A stretch of 64,000 bases of DNA from an uncultured Bradyrhizobium sp. (GCF_936943645.1 NZ_CAKZJO010000041.1:1-64000); one strand, 5' to 3'. Positions 8,515 to 17,085 are shown, counted from the stretch's first letter. A program made the numbers and translations. Notes: generated from the letters alone by a model not told the origin.

Positions 8515-9479
8515 GCGTGCTTCTTCGCTTCCACCGGCGGCGTGCCGTGGGTGTGGAAGGACTCGATCGTCTTTAGTCCCCACGCCTGGCCCTTCTTGCG
8601 CTCCTCCTCGGTCCACACGATCGGCTTCCAGTCAGGTGCGAGGATCAGGCGCGCGCCGGCATTGGCGACTTCGACGCGGTTGCCGCCGGGCTCGTAGACG
8701 TAGAGGAAGAAGGTCTGCTGGATCGCGTGCTTGTGCGGCCCGGTCTCGATATGGATCCCGTTCTCCAGGAAGATATCGGCCGCGCGCAAAATTTCCTCGC
8801 GGCTGTCGAGCGCGTAGGTGACGTGGTGGAAGCGGCCGGGTACGCCGGAATGGTCGAGCGAATAGGCGAAGTCGTAGCTCTTGTTGGACATCGTCAGCCA
8901 CATCGCGGCCTCTCGGCCGTCGTTGAGCACGATCTGCTCGGTGAGGCGGCAGCCGAGATAGTTCTCGAAGAACTCGCGGTTGGCCTTGATGTCGACTGCG
9001 AGACAGTTGAGATGGTCGAGACGGCGGACGTTGACGCCGCGCGCGGGGAAACGCTGGGCCTGGTTCTTCAACGCGGGCTTCAGCTCGGGCGGCGCCTGAT
9101 ACCATTCGGTCTCGTAATAGAGCTCGACGATGTGACCGTCGGGATCCCTGCAGCGGAAGGTCGGGCCCTGCCCCATGTCGCCGTCGATCCAGCCGATGTC
9201 GAAGCCGGAACCTTTCAGCGCGGCGACACGGCGCTCCAGCGCCTGCTGGCTGCGGGCACGTAGCGCCATGTGCTCCATGCCTGACGTCTTCGACGCGGTC
9301 AGCTTCAGCGAATAGCGCTCGTAATCGTCCCAGCCACGCAAGTAAACTGACTCGCCCTTCTGGCCGCTGACGGTCATGCCCATGACGTCGACGAAGAATT
9401 TCAGGCTCTCGTCGGGCTTGGGCGTCAGCAGCTCCATATGACCGAGATGAGCAAGATCGAGGATCGGTTCGGGCTGCAT
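8511..9479 (-). CDS. Extradiol (catechol 2,3-) dioxygenase, VOC superfamily
   Basis: The protein has 322 residues with a perfect GGAGG site 5 bases before the ATG. It has two VOC modules. The C-terminal module carries the iron-binding residues of type I extradiol dioxygenases: His in RRLDHLNCLAVD, His in GRFHHVTYAL, and Glu in the signature FFLYVYEPGGNRVEV. It should open a dihydroxylated aromatic ring next to its two hydroxyls. It is convergent with nicB, and its own promoter has a palindrome like those of the nic genes. Known aerobic nicotinate routes use a different ring-opening enzyme (NicX), so this points to a side branch or a different substrate. Confidence 0.88.
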   Translation of the reverse strand: MQPEPILDLAHLGHMELLTPKPDESLKFFVDVMGMTVSGQKGESVYLRGWDDYERYSLKLTASKTSGMEHMALRARSQQALERRVAALKGSGFDIGWIDGDMGQGPTFRCRDPDGHIVELYYETEWYQAPPELKPALKNQAQRFPARGVNVRRLDHLNCLAVDIKANREFFENYLGCRLTEQIVLNDGREAAMWLTMSNKSYDFAYSLDHSGVPGRFHHVTYALDSREEILRAADIFLENGIHIETGPHKHAIQQTFFLYVYEPGGNRVEVANAGARLILAPDWKPIVWTEEERKKGQAWGLKTIESFHTHGTPPVEAKKHA

Positions 9480-9579
9480 GTTTTCCTCCGGGCATGACGA
9501 TCCGCCGGGCCGGATCGCGTCATCGGACGCCGAGCCGCAACGCGCTCACACATCCGAAGGCGGCGCCGAGGCCGCCCGT

Positions 9580-9603
9580 TCATTTGTACTAATGTACAAA
9601 TGA
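9580..9603. promoter_or_regulatory. Palindromic operator candidate 3, dioxygenase promoter
   Basis: Perfect 10-base inverted repeats TCATTTGTAC and GTACAAATGA are separated by TAAT. The site is about 100 bases upstream of the dioxygenase start and shares the TTTGTAC half-site style with the sites at 4296 and 4452. The rest of the 433-bp gap between 9480 and 9912 shows no coding sequence that I can support. Confidence 0.6.
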
Positions 9604-9912
9604 TTAGGTCCCGTCAACAAATCAAACACTCGGCCTCAATTGCACGAGTCTGCGCGGGAGACCAATGTCCTGCGAACGGAGGGTCTTGGCTCGCCGGATG
9701 GTAAAATATTCCTTAACTGCCGTCGGCTCCAATGACCTGGAATTGCAGCATTTTCCTGCATTTTCTGCCCAAAACCGTGCCATCGGAACAAAGCTATTGG
9801 CCGAATTGTCGCGGATTTAACGAAGCCGCCGCGCCTGCCGCTTAACCGTTTGTCCAGCGACGGCCGCGCATAGTTCGGGACAAATCGCTTGCTCTTGCCA
9901 GGTTCATTGATC

Positions 9913-11652
9913 GTGACATCCTTTGGACGCGTGATTTCGGTTCGCGGATCGCTCGCCCGGGTCGGGCTACTGGCGGAAAGCCATATGCCGATTTCGGAGG
10001 TTCGGGCGACCGTCGGCCGCTTCGTCAGCATTCGCAGCTCCAGCTCGGTCATCGTTGCGATGATCACCGAAGTGTCCTGCGAGAATTTGTCGAGCGGCGA
10101 CAATTACATCGCGGTCGCCTCGGTCGACCTGCTCGGCGAGATCCTCAACGCCAGCGACAAGCCGAAATTCCAGCGCGGCGTCACCAACTATCCGACCATC
10201 GGAGATGCCGTCGACCTGATCACGAGCCAGGAGCTGCGCACCATCTACGCGCCGACCGGCTCGGACCAGATCAATGTCGGCTTCCTCCAGCAGGACCGCT
10301 CGGTTGTCGCCTATGTCGACATCGAGGAAATGCTGTCCAAGCATTTTGCGGTGCTGGGATCGACCGGCGTCGGCAAATCGACCGGCGTTTCGCTGCTGCT
10401 GAACGAGATCCTGAAGGCGCGGCCGAACCTGCGCATCTTCCTGCTCGACGTGCACAACGAATACGGCCGCTGCTTCGGCGACCGCGCGCTGGTGCTGAAC
10501 CCGCGGAACCTGAAGCTGCCGTTCTGGCTGTTCAACTTCGAGGAAATCGTCGACGTGCTGTTCGGCGGCCGCGCCGGCGTGCCCGAGGAGCTCGACATCC
10601 TCGCCGAGGTGATCCCGCTCGCCAAGGGCGTCTACACCCAGTACCAGAACGCCGACCGCATCGGCCTCAAGCGCATCGATCCCAAGCAGATCGGCTACAC
10701 CGTCGACACGCCGGTACCCTATCGCCTGGTCGACCTGATGTCGCTGATCGATGAGCGCATGGGCAAGCTCGAAAACCGCTCCTCGCGCATCATCTATCAC
10801 AAGCTGATCTCGCGGATCGAAGCGGTGCGCAACGATCCGCGCTACGCTTTCATGTTCGACAATGCCAATGTCGGCGGCGACACCATGGCCGAGGTCATCA
10901 GCCATCTGTTCCGCCTGCCCGCCAACGGCAAGCCGATGACGGTGATGCAGCTCGCCGGCTTCCCGGCCGAGGTGATCGATTCCGTCGTCTCGGTGCTGTG
11001 CCGCATGGCCTTCGATTTCGGCCTGTGGAGCGACGGCGTCTCGCCGATGCTGTTCGTCTGCGAGGAAGCGCACCGTTACGCTTCCGCCGATCGCAACATC
11101 GGCTTCGGCCCGACCCGCAAGGCAGTGTCGCGCATCGCCAAGGAAGGCCGCAAATACGGCGTCTATCTCGGCCTCATCACCCAGCGCCCGGCCGAGCTCG
11201 ACGCCACCATCATCTCCCAGTGCAACACGCTGTTCACGATGCGCCTCGCCAACGACCGCGACCAGGCGCTGCTGCGCGCCGCGGTCTCGGATGCGGCCGC
11301 GAACCTGCTCTCCTTCGTGCCCTCGCTCGGCACGCGCGAAGTGCTGGCCTTCGGCGAAGGCGTCGCGCTGCCGACGCGCCTGCGCTTCAAGGAGGTGCCG
11401 CCGCATCAATTGCCGCGCGGCGAAGCGACCATCTCGAGCGTGCCGTCCGTGACCTCCGGCCACGACATGCATTTCGTCGGCGCGGTGCTCGAGCGCTGGC
11501 GCGGCGCCACCTCGCAGCGCGACGTGCCGAACGATCCGGTGTTCTCGGCCCCGCCCGCCAAGACGATGTCCAGCGTCGAAGCCCCGATGCTGCAGCCCTC
11601 GATGGGGCTCGATCCCGACCGCTTCTCGCTCTTGAAGAAGCCGCTGCGGTAG
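9913..11652 (+). CDS. HerA-like ATPase (HAS-barrel plus DUF87 motor)
   Basis: The protein has about 579 residues from a GTG at 9913 (a TTG at 9889 is an alternative). An N-terminal beta-rich HAS-barrel (about 1-110) is followed by a HerA/FtsK-type motor. Walker A is GSTGVGKS near residue 155; Walker B is the FVCEEAHR segment near residue 385, followed by a sensor region GLITQRPAELD. HerA proteins form hexameric DNA translocases that usually pair with a NurA nuclease or, in defence systems, with other effectors. No such partner is adjacent here. A branched palindromic repeat follows 12 bases after the stop codon. The cellular role in alphaproteobacteria is not clear. Confidence 0.85.
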   Translation: MTSFGRVISVRGSLARVGLLAESHMPISEVRATVGRFVSIRSSSSVIVAMITEVSCENLSSGDNYIAVASVDLLGEILNASDKPKFQRGVTNYPTIGDAVDLITSQELRTIYAPTGSDQINVGFLQQDRSVVAYVDIEEMLSKHFAVLGSTGVGKSTGVSLLLNEILKARPNLRIFLLDVHNEYGRCFGDRALVLNPRNLKLPFWLFNFEEIVDVLFGGRAGVPEELDILAEVIPLAKGVYTQYQNADRIGLKRIDPKQIGYTVDTPVPYRLVDLMSLIDERMGKLENRSSRIIYHKLISRIEAVRNDPRYAFMFDNANVGGDTMAEVISHLFRLPANGKPMTVMQLAGFPAEVIDSVVSVLCRMAFDFGLWSDGVSPMLFVCEEAHRYASADRNIGFGPTRKAVSRIAKEGRKYGVYLGLITQRPAELDATIISQCNTLFTMRLANDRDQALLRAAVSDAAANLLSFVPSLGTREVLAFGEGVALPTRLRFKEVPPHQLPRGEATISSVPSVTSGHDMHFVGAVLERWRGATSQRDVPNDPVFSAPPAKTMSSVEAPMLQPSMGLDPDRFSLLKKPLR

Positions 11653-11664
11653 CCCGCCGACCGA

Positions 11665-11710
11665 TCCCGGACGCGCCGCAGCGTGCAACGCTGCCGCGCA
11701 CAGCCGGGAC
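11665..11710. repeat. Branched palindromic repeat, family D copy 1
   Basis: An outer stem TCCCGG/CCGGGA encloses a perfect inner hairpin GCAGCGT-GCA-ACGCTGC. Two close relatives lie at 51102 and 51181. It sits directly after the HerA-like gene and may double as a terminator. Confidence 0.7.
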
Positions 11711-11787
11711 CAACACCGCAATCACCTTTCTCGTCAGCGGGGCCTTGCCATGCCTCTGGAGCGGCTCGCCCGCATGGACTAAGTATT

Positions 11788-11804
11788 GCCGGCTCGAAGC
11801 CGGC
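11788..11804 (+). terminator. Short hairpin between the HerA-like gene and mgtC
   Basis: A 7-base stem GCCGGCT/AGCCGGC with loop CGA is followed by TTT. It lacks a long U tract, so it is a weak terminator candidate or a structured leader of the next gene. Confidence 0.35.
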
Positions 11805-11839
11805 TTTCCGGCCCATGCCGGCGAAGCGACGGACAGGAC

Positions 11840-12337
11840 ATGACCCAACTGGATTGGCCCGAAATTCTGCTGCGCCTCGGAAGCGCAGCGCTCGCCGGCA
11901 GCGCGATCGGCCTGAACCGCGATCTGCACGGCAAGCCGATCGGGCTGAAGACGCTCGGCATCGTCGGCCTCTCCACCGCGACCGTGGTGCTGCTCGCGGT
12001 CCAGTTCGCCGAGCCCGGCAAGATCACCGATGCGGCAAGCCGTGTGATCCAGGGCATTCTGACCGGCATCGGCTTTCTCGGGGCCGGCGTCATCGTCCAT
12101 GAGAGCGACCGTTTCCGCGTACGGGGCCTGACCAGCGCGGCGTGCACCTTTCTCGCCGCTTGTCTCGGAATTACCTGCGGCGCCGGCGAATGGAAGATCG
12201 TCCTGGTCGCACTGGTCTTCACCTTTGTTCTGCTCACAATCGGCCGCCGCGTCGAACGCTGGCTGCACCGGATGCTTGGCGGCAAGGATGATCCGCACCA
12301 GGCGGAGGCTTCACCGAAGAGTCAGGACCGCGGCTAG
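11840..12337 (+). CDS. MgtC/SapB family inner-membrane protein
   Basis: The protein has 165 residues from the ATG at 11840, preceded by GGACAGGA. It has four to five hydrophobic segments and the family core: an N-terminal RLGSAALAGSAIGLNRD with conserved Arg-Asp, then GFLGAGVI near residue 83 and RGLTSAACTFLAACLG near residue 100. MgtC proteins of pathogens affect growth at low Mg2+ and can modulate the F-ATPase; many homologues have unknown roles. The gene is convergent with a P-type cation ATPase and the two stop codons overlap by four bases. mgtC is often linked to Mg2+ P-type ATPases (MgtB), which makes a shared theme of divalent cations likely. Confidence 0.88.
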   Translation: MTQLDWPEILLRLGSAALAGSAIGLNRDLHGKPIGLKTLGIVGLSTATVVLLAVQFAEPGKITDAASRVIQGILTGIGFLGAGVIVHESDRFRVRGLTSAACTFLAACLGITCGAGEWKIVLVALVFTFVLLTIGRRVERWLHRMLGGKDDPHQAEASPKSQDRG

Positions 12338-14916
12338 AAACGCAGCCGCCGTGCCCATATCGGCTTCAGCAGCTCGAGCACCGTCAACAACAGGAATCCG
12401 GCACCGAGCGTGACCATCAGATCGTCCAGATGCAGGGGACCGAACCGAAACAGGCTGGACGCAGGCGGCCAGAACAGCGCAGCCGCCAGAATGGATGCGA
12501 TCGATACGAAGATCCAGAGCAGCGCCGGGTTCGGACGGAAGAATGCGGACAGGAACGATGCGCTGAAGGACCTGTTGGCCAGCACCAGCCCGATGACGCA
12601 AGTGACGAGCGCGATGAAGGCGAGCGTGCGCGCCTCGTCGGGCGGAACGCCGGAGCGAAGCGCGCCGACGAAGATCGCGGCGATCAAGGCAAATGCCATG
12701 GCCCCCTGGAGAACGCTCCAGCCGACCAGGGCCCACGAGAACAGTTCCGCATCCGCACGTCGCGGCGGTCGCGCCATGACATCGCGTTCCTCCCGCTCGG
12801 CTTCGAACACGAGTGAGCAAATGGGGTCGATGATCAGCTCCAGAAACGCGATGTGAACGGGACCGAGAATCACGGGAAGCCCGAACACCAGGGGAAGCAG
12901 CGCAAGTCCCGCGATCGGAACGTGGACGGCGAAAATGAAGGCCATCGCCTTGCGCAGATTGTCGTAGATCCGGCGCCCAAGCCGGATGGATGCAACGATG
13001 GAGCTGAAATCGTCGTCGAGCAGGACGATCGAGGATGCCTCGCGGGCGACATCGGTGCCGCGGCCGCCCATCGCGATCCCGATATGGGCAGCCTTCAGCG
13101 ACGGCGCATCGTTGACGCCGTCGCCGGTCATCGCAGCGATCTCGCCGTTGCGCTTGAGGGCCTGGACGATCCGCAGCTTCTGCTCCGGCAGGATCCGCGC
13201 GAACACGTTCACGTTCCGGACGAGTGCCTCCAGCTCGCCGTCGTCCGCGCGCTTGATCTGCTCTCCGGTCACGACTTCGTTGACGTCGAGCCCGGCCTGC
13301 TCTGCGATGGCCATGGCGGTCGCCGGATAGTCGCCCGTGATCATGACGACGCGAATGCCGGCCGAGCGGCATTCAGCCACGGCCTCGGGGACGCCAAGGC
13401 GAAGCGGATCGGCCAGCCCGACGAGACCGAGGAAGCGGAACGCAAAGCCGTCCTGCGAGGCCGGAAGAGCCTCGCCGTCGCAGGTTGCTGTGGCCACGCC
13501 GAGCACGCGAAGGCCATCCTTGGCCATCGCGGCGACCGCGTCCCGCATCGCCGCCTGCGCCGCATCGTCCAGCTTGCAGAGGCGAGCAATCGCCTCGGGC
13601 GCGCCTTTCGCCGCGACGAGGACATCCTCGCGATGTGGTGATCGCCAGACCTGGCTCATCGCCAGCAGCTCGGGGCGTAGACCGTAGGTGCGGATCAGGG
13701 TTCGGGCGCTTTCGGCCTCACCTTCCGCTGGCAGGCCCGCCTGCGCGAAGCCGTGCAGCGCCCTTTCCATGGGATCGAACGGTTCAGGCGAGCTCGCCAT
13801 CGCGCTGCAGCGAGCCAGCTCGAAAAATTCCGCGCCCATTGGCGCGGGCTGTGACGCTGCGCGGTACGAACCCGTCCCGTCGGGCAGCCTCAGTTCCGCA
13901 ACCGACATCCGGTTCTGCGTGAGCGTGCCGGTCTTGTCGGTGCACAGCACGGTCGCAGAGCCGAGCACTTCGATCGCGGCCGCACGCCGCGTCAGCACGC
14001 GCGCCTTCGAGATGCGCCAGGCACCCATGGCCATGAACACCGTGAGGACGACGGCGAACTCCTCGGGAAGCATGGACATGCCGATCGCGATGCCGCCGAG
14101 CAGCGCCTGCAGCCAATCCCCGCGCAATGTGCCGTAAAGCACGACCGCCGCCAGGCTGATCGCCACCCCGCCGAGAAAGCAAAGCCGCACGAGCCGCGCC
14201 GTCTGCTGTTGCAGCCGCGGCGGCTCGGCCTGCAGGCCATGCAGCGACAGGCCGATCTTCCCGATCTCGCTGCGAGGGCCGGTGGCCTCGACCTCGGCAA
14301 GGCCCTCGCCTCGCACCACCAGCGAGCCCGAATAGACGAAGGGCAGATCATCGCCGCCCGGACGATGTTCGGCCAAGGCAGTTTTTTCAGTCAAGGAAGC
14401 TTCGGCGACCGGCGTCTCGATGGCCTGCTTGCGGACCGGGACCGACTCTCCGGTCAGCAGCGACTCGTCGACCGCCAGATCATGCGCGCTGACGAGCACA
14501 GCGTCCGCCGGAATTCGGTCGCCTTCGGCCAGGACCAGCAGATCGCCACGAACGACGTCGCGGCCCGCGATCCGCCGCCGCTCGCCGTCCCTGACCACGA
14601 GCGCGCGCGGACTGGTCAGCTCCCGCAGGGCTTCCAGCACGCGCTCGGTGCGGGTCTCCTGCACGATGGTGATGAGGACGGACATGGCGCCGAAGGCCAG
14701 GAGCAGCAGCGCTTCGCTGAGGTCGCCGAGCAGCAGGTACACCAGCCCGCCGCACAGGAGCAGCGCGAGCATCGGCTCGCGCAGCACTTCGAATACGATG
14801 CGCAGCGGCGTGCGCCGTTCGGCCCGAGGCAGTTCGTTGAACCCGTGCTGTTGCAGCCGCAGCCGGGCCTCGGCTTCGCTCAGCCCGGCCGAACCCGCGC
14901 GTTCTTCCTTGTTCAC
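12334..14916 (-). CDS. P-type (P2) cation-transporting ATPase
   Basis: The protein has 860 residues from a GTG start at 14916. Domain order is an N-terminal cation-ATPase segment (LQQHGFNELP), two membrane helices, an actuator domain with LLTGESVPV, helix M4 with MLPEEFAVVLTVF, the phosphorylation loop with D327 in CTDKTGTLTQNR, a nucleotide-binding domain, the hinge MTGDGVNDAPSLKAA, and six C-terminal helices. It belongs to the calcium/magnesium-like P2 class, but the M4 motif is PEEF rather than the usual PEGL, so the ion is uncertain. GTGA overlaps the stop of the upstream 55-residue membrane protein. It is convergent with mgtC. Confidence 0.92.
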   Translation of the reverse strand: MNKEERAGSAGLSEAEARLRLQQHGFNELPRAERRTPLRIVFEVLREPMLALLLCGGLVYLLLGDLSEALLLLAFGAMSVLITIVQETRTERVLEALRELTSPRALVVRDGERRRIAGRDVVRGDLLVLAEGDRIPADAVLVSAHDLAVDESLLTGESVPVRKQAIETPVAEASLTEKTALAEHRPGGDDLPFVYSGSLVVRGEGLAEVEATGPRSEIGKIGLSLHGLQAEPPRLQQQTARLVRLCFLGGVAISLAAVVLYGTLRGDWLQALLGGIAIGMSMLPEEFAVVLTVFMAMGAWRISKARVLTRRAAAIEVLGSATVLCTDKTGTLTQNRMSVAELRLPDGTGSYRAASQPAPMGAEFFELARCSAMASSPEPFDPMERALHGFAQAGLPAEGEAESARTLIRTYGLRPELLAMSQVWRSPHREDVLVAAKGAPEAIARLCKLDDAAQAAMRDAVAAMAKDGLRVLGVATATCDGEALPASQDGFAFRFLGLVGLADPLRLGVPEAVAECRSAGIRVVMITGDYPATAMAIAEQAGLDVNEVVTGEQIKRADDGELEALVRNVNVFARILPEQKLRIVQALKRNGEIAAMTGDGVNDAPSLKAAHIGIAMGGRGTDVAREASSIVLLDDDFSSIVASIRLGRRIYDNLRKAMAFIFAVHVPIAGLALLPLVFGLPVILGPVHIAFLELIIDPICSLVFEAEREERDVMARPPRRADAELFSWALVGWSVLQGAMAFALIAAIFVGALRSGVPPDEARTLAFIALVTCVIGLVLANRSFSASFLSAFFRPNPALLWIFVSIASILAAALFWPPASSLFRFGPLHLDDLMVTLGAGFLLLTVLELLKPIWARRLRF

Positions 14917-15080
14917 GTCTTCCGCCGCAGGCTCCAGAGACTCCCCGTCCCGACGACGGCCGTCACAAGCAGGACAGCAACGAAGGTCTGAATGATGGTG
15001 AAGTTCAGCGCATCACGCGCGACGAACAGCGCCGTGACCGCGCCGGCGATGATGAAGACGATGCGAAAGATGATGCTCAT
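14913..15080 (-). CDS. 55-residue two-helix membrane protein coupled to the P-type ATPase
   Basis: The ATG at 15080 is chosen over the in-frame ATG at 15086 because GGAGG lies 7 bases before the former and only 1 base before the latter. The protein has two hydrophobic stretches (about residues 4-20 and 30-47), a charged turn VARDAL, and a basic tail SLRRKT. Its stop overlaps the GTG start of the P-type ATPase gene. I recognise no family. Small membrane proteins regulate P-type ATPases in several organisms (for example MgtR, phospholamban, KdpF), so a subunit or regulator role is an attractive inference. Confidence 0.75.
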   Translation of the reverse strand: MSIIFRIVFIIAGAVTALFVARDALNFTIIQTFVAVLLVTAVVGTGSLWSLRRKT

Positions 15081-15497
15081 GGCCATGCCTCCAGTCCTGC
15101 ATGACTTGGAGCCAGCTCGCCCTCGACACGAGGCAATGTGCTTTGGCAATCATGCAGGCGGAGAATAACGACCAGCGCCGACACAGGCTTGCGGCATGTC
15201 AAGCCGAGCCTGACCCGGTGTCGCTGCGCTGTGAACTTCGCCGCCTCTTGCCTGCAGCAGAACCGTCCACGACACATACGCTCGAGACGATCGGCGTGTG
15301 GCTGGCGAGCGAGACTTGCCGGACCGCAGGAACTCAAGTTCCCGCCTGACGGGAACCCGAGAGATTCCACAATCGATTACGTATTGTTAAGAGCCTCGCT
15401 CCTAACTAGCGCAAACATCTCGGCGCAACCTCCGCAAGTTTCCGTCACCCAGGACGGAGATGCCGGACGAGTCGTGCCTGCTCAGGGGCGCCCTCAC
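15081..15497. other. Intergenic stretch without a supported gene
   Basis: No convincing ORF is seen in these 417 bases. Two overlapping small hairpins lie at 15329-15342 (GGAACTCAAGTTCC) and 15339-15355 (TTCCCG/CGGGAA). They could be alternative structures in the leader of the gene starting at 15498. Confidence 0.4.
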
Positions 15498-16412
15498 ATG
15501 AATCTGCGAGCAGCCATCATCGCGACGTGCGTTGGCGCGGCATTTTTCGGGGTTGGCTACGCCTGGAACTACCAGCCCGACGTCATCGATCCCGACGAAG
15601 TCTGGAGCGCGTTTCAATCCGAGCATCGCAAGGCCCGCGCGGCGGTTTCTCGCCTCCTCATCGAGCCGCACTCGGCGCACTTCAACGGCCTGCGAACGGT
15701 CGAAGTCGACGCTGCGAGATACGTCTGCGGCGCAGTGAAAGCGATGAACAAGGGCGGCCACTACGTCGTTGCCGCGTTTGTCTACACCGTAGTCAGCGAC
15801 TTCGCCCGGGTCGATGACGACGGCCACATAACGACCGAGCACTCACCCTACACGCCGTGCCCGACCGCGACCGACGACCACATTGCCGAACGGCAGGCGC
15901 CGATTGCTCCCGGCGCGCTGGCCGTGGCCAAGATGGTCGGAAAGACCATCCCTCGGTCCGGCGGCGGGACAATGGAGCAGCAGCTTGGCCAACTGGCCGC
16001 GCAGACGGCTGCCGTCGCACCACAAGCGGAGCTCTCCTTGAGCCCGGCCGGGACGGGACCAGCGCTGGCACGGCCGCCTTCAGGCTCCGAAGAGAAGACC
16101 GTAGCAGAAAGCGATTCCACCTGGGAGGCCGACCGGCCACCGGCCGCATGGCCGGCGTCATCCTTGGATCGATGCCCGACAAAATCGACGCAGTTGCCGA
16201 CGGCCGCTGAAGCCTTGGTTCTTGCGAAGGACATCGAGGCTCGTTGGCAACAATTGAGGCCATCGGAGGTGCCGACGAAGCGTCTGTTGTCGGAAGAGAT
16301 CAAGAAAGCGCACTGCGCACTGCTTGCAATCGATCCCGCAGACAAGCGGTATCCGCAGGCTTGGGCCGCCTTCGTGCGGTTGCGAAACATCGATCGGGAC
16401 CTGGCGGGCTGA
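15498..16412 (+). CDS. Hypothetical protein with N-terminal membrane anchor or signal
   Basis: The protein has 304 residues from the ATG at 15498. Residues 4-24 are hydrophobic and likely a signal anchor. A folded region of about 110 residues follows (VWSAFQSEHRKARAA to YTPCP), with Cys in YVCGAVKAMN and an area rich in aromatic and valine residues (GGHYVVAAFVYTVVSDF). A Pro/Ala/Ser-rich linker (about 150-220) leads to a helical C-terminal region (AEALVLAKDIEARW). The central region resembles proteins that react to secreted hypothetical families in rhizobia, but I cannot assign a family or function. It is surrounded by other unknown small genes. Confidence 0.65.
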   Translation: MNLRAAIIATCVGAAFFGVGYAWNYQPDVIDPDEVWSAFQSEHRKARAAVSRLLIEPHSAHFNGLRTVEVDAARYVCGAVKAMNKGGHYVVAAFVYTVVSDFARVDDDGHITTEHSPYTPCPTATDDHIAERQAPIAPGALAVAKMVGKTIPRSGGGTMEQQLGQLAAQTAAVAPQAELSLSPAGTGPALARPPSGSEEKTVAESDSTWEADRPPAAWPASSLDRCPTKSTQLPTAAEALVLAKDIEARWQQLRPSEVPTKRLLSEEIKKAHCALLAIDPADKRYPQAWAAFVRLRNIDRDLAG

Positions 16413-16506
16413 AGCCATCAGCCCGCGCACAGCCTCGACACCACGACGCTGGCGCACTCAGTCGTCGTCCGCCGGACCGCACCATCTGGGCAGATGCGTC
16501 AGGCCG

Positions 16507-16650
16507 CTAGCGCTTCGCCATCAACTCCAGCGCCGGCGCAAAGCGCTCCGCGAACGTCAACGACTTGGCGTGGTGAACCGCGGCAAACGAGGCCGAGATT
16601 CCCGCCGAAGCGACCGCGAGCAAGGCAATGACGAAAACCAGACGGCGCAT
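16507..16650 (-). CDS. Small secreted or membrane protein, 47 residues
   Basis: This is a short ORF with a strong GGGAGG site 6 bases before the ATG at 16650. The protein starts MRRLVFVIALLAVASAG, a good signal peptide with cleavage probable after SFA or FAA, leaving a tail of about 20 residues ending ALELMAKR. I recognise no family. The good ribosome site and the signal peptide support a real gene. The mature peptide is so short that the whole may act as a small membrane-bound protein. Confidence 0.6.
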   Translation of the reverse strand: MRRLVFVIALLAVASAGISASFAAVHHAKSLTFAERFAPALELMAKR

Positions 16651-16916
16651 GTTCGCCTCCCGTGTGAGCCCTCCACGCATAGAGATTGGGACGGCTCTGT
16701 TTCAGGACAGTTTCATGGGCGCGGAAATTGATTTCGCTCAAGCGCCTGTGATGAGATTCGGCTTATCTGGGCACAAGCGATCACCAACTAAATAATGATC
16801 GACGCGTTTTGCAGCGGAGCGCCAGTCGAGTCGGGAATTTTCTACCCGCGGCAGCGATCCCAAGCAACGTGACAAGCAGCACACGCTGGAACGTGGAGAC
16901 ACCGAGGACTACTCAA

Positions 16917-17072
16917 ATGAAGATCGTGATCCAGAAGCTCAATGGCCTGTGGCACCTCATCGTCGGATCGTACCAGATCCGAACGCCCTTCCTGGACACC
17001 CAGGACCGCGCGCTGGTGGTCACTTACGCCCGCCGCGCCTATCCTGGCGCCAGGATCTTCCAGCGCGACTGA
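16917..17072 (+). CDS. Small hypothetical protein, 51 residues
   Basis: It begins MKIVIQKLNGLWHLIVG and contains alternating hydrophobic and charged residues with two aromatic clusters (LWHL, ARRAYPGARIF), which suggests a small beta-alpha fold resembling DUF2188-type proteins. The start is chosen at 16917 since the upstream in-frame sequence is not protein-like. The ribosome site is only moderate (GAGGAC about 8 bases away). There is no clear operon partner; the ParB-like gene is convergent 13 bases downstream. Confidence 0.55.
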   Translation: MKIVIQKLNGLWHLIVGSYQIRTPFLDTQDRALVVTYARRAYPGARIFQRD

Positions 17073-17085
17073 CGAACGATCGCTC

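Noticed and set aside
9636..10103. A 155-residue minus-strand frame before the HerA-like gene
   Set aside because: It overlaps the HerA-like start region, has no ribosome site and no recognisable motif.
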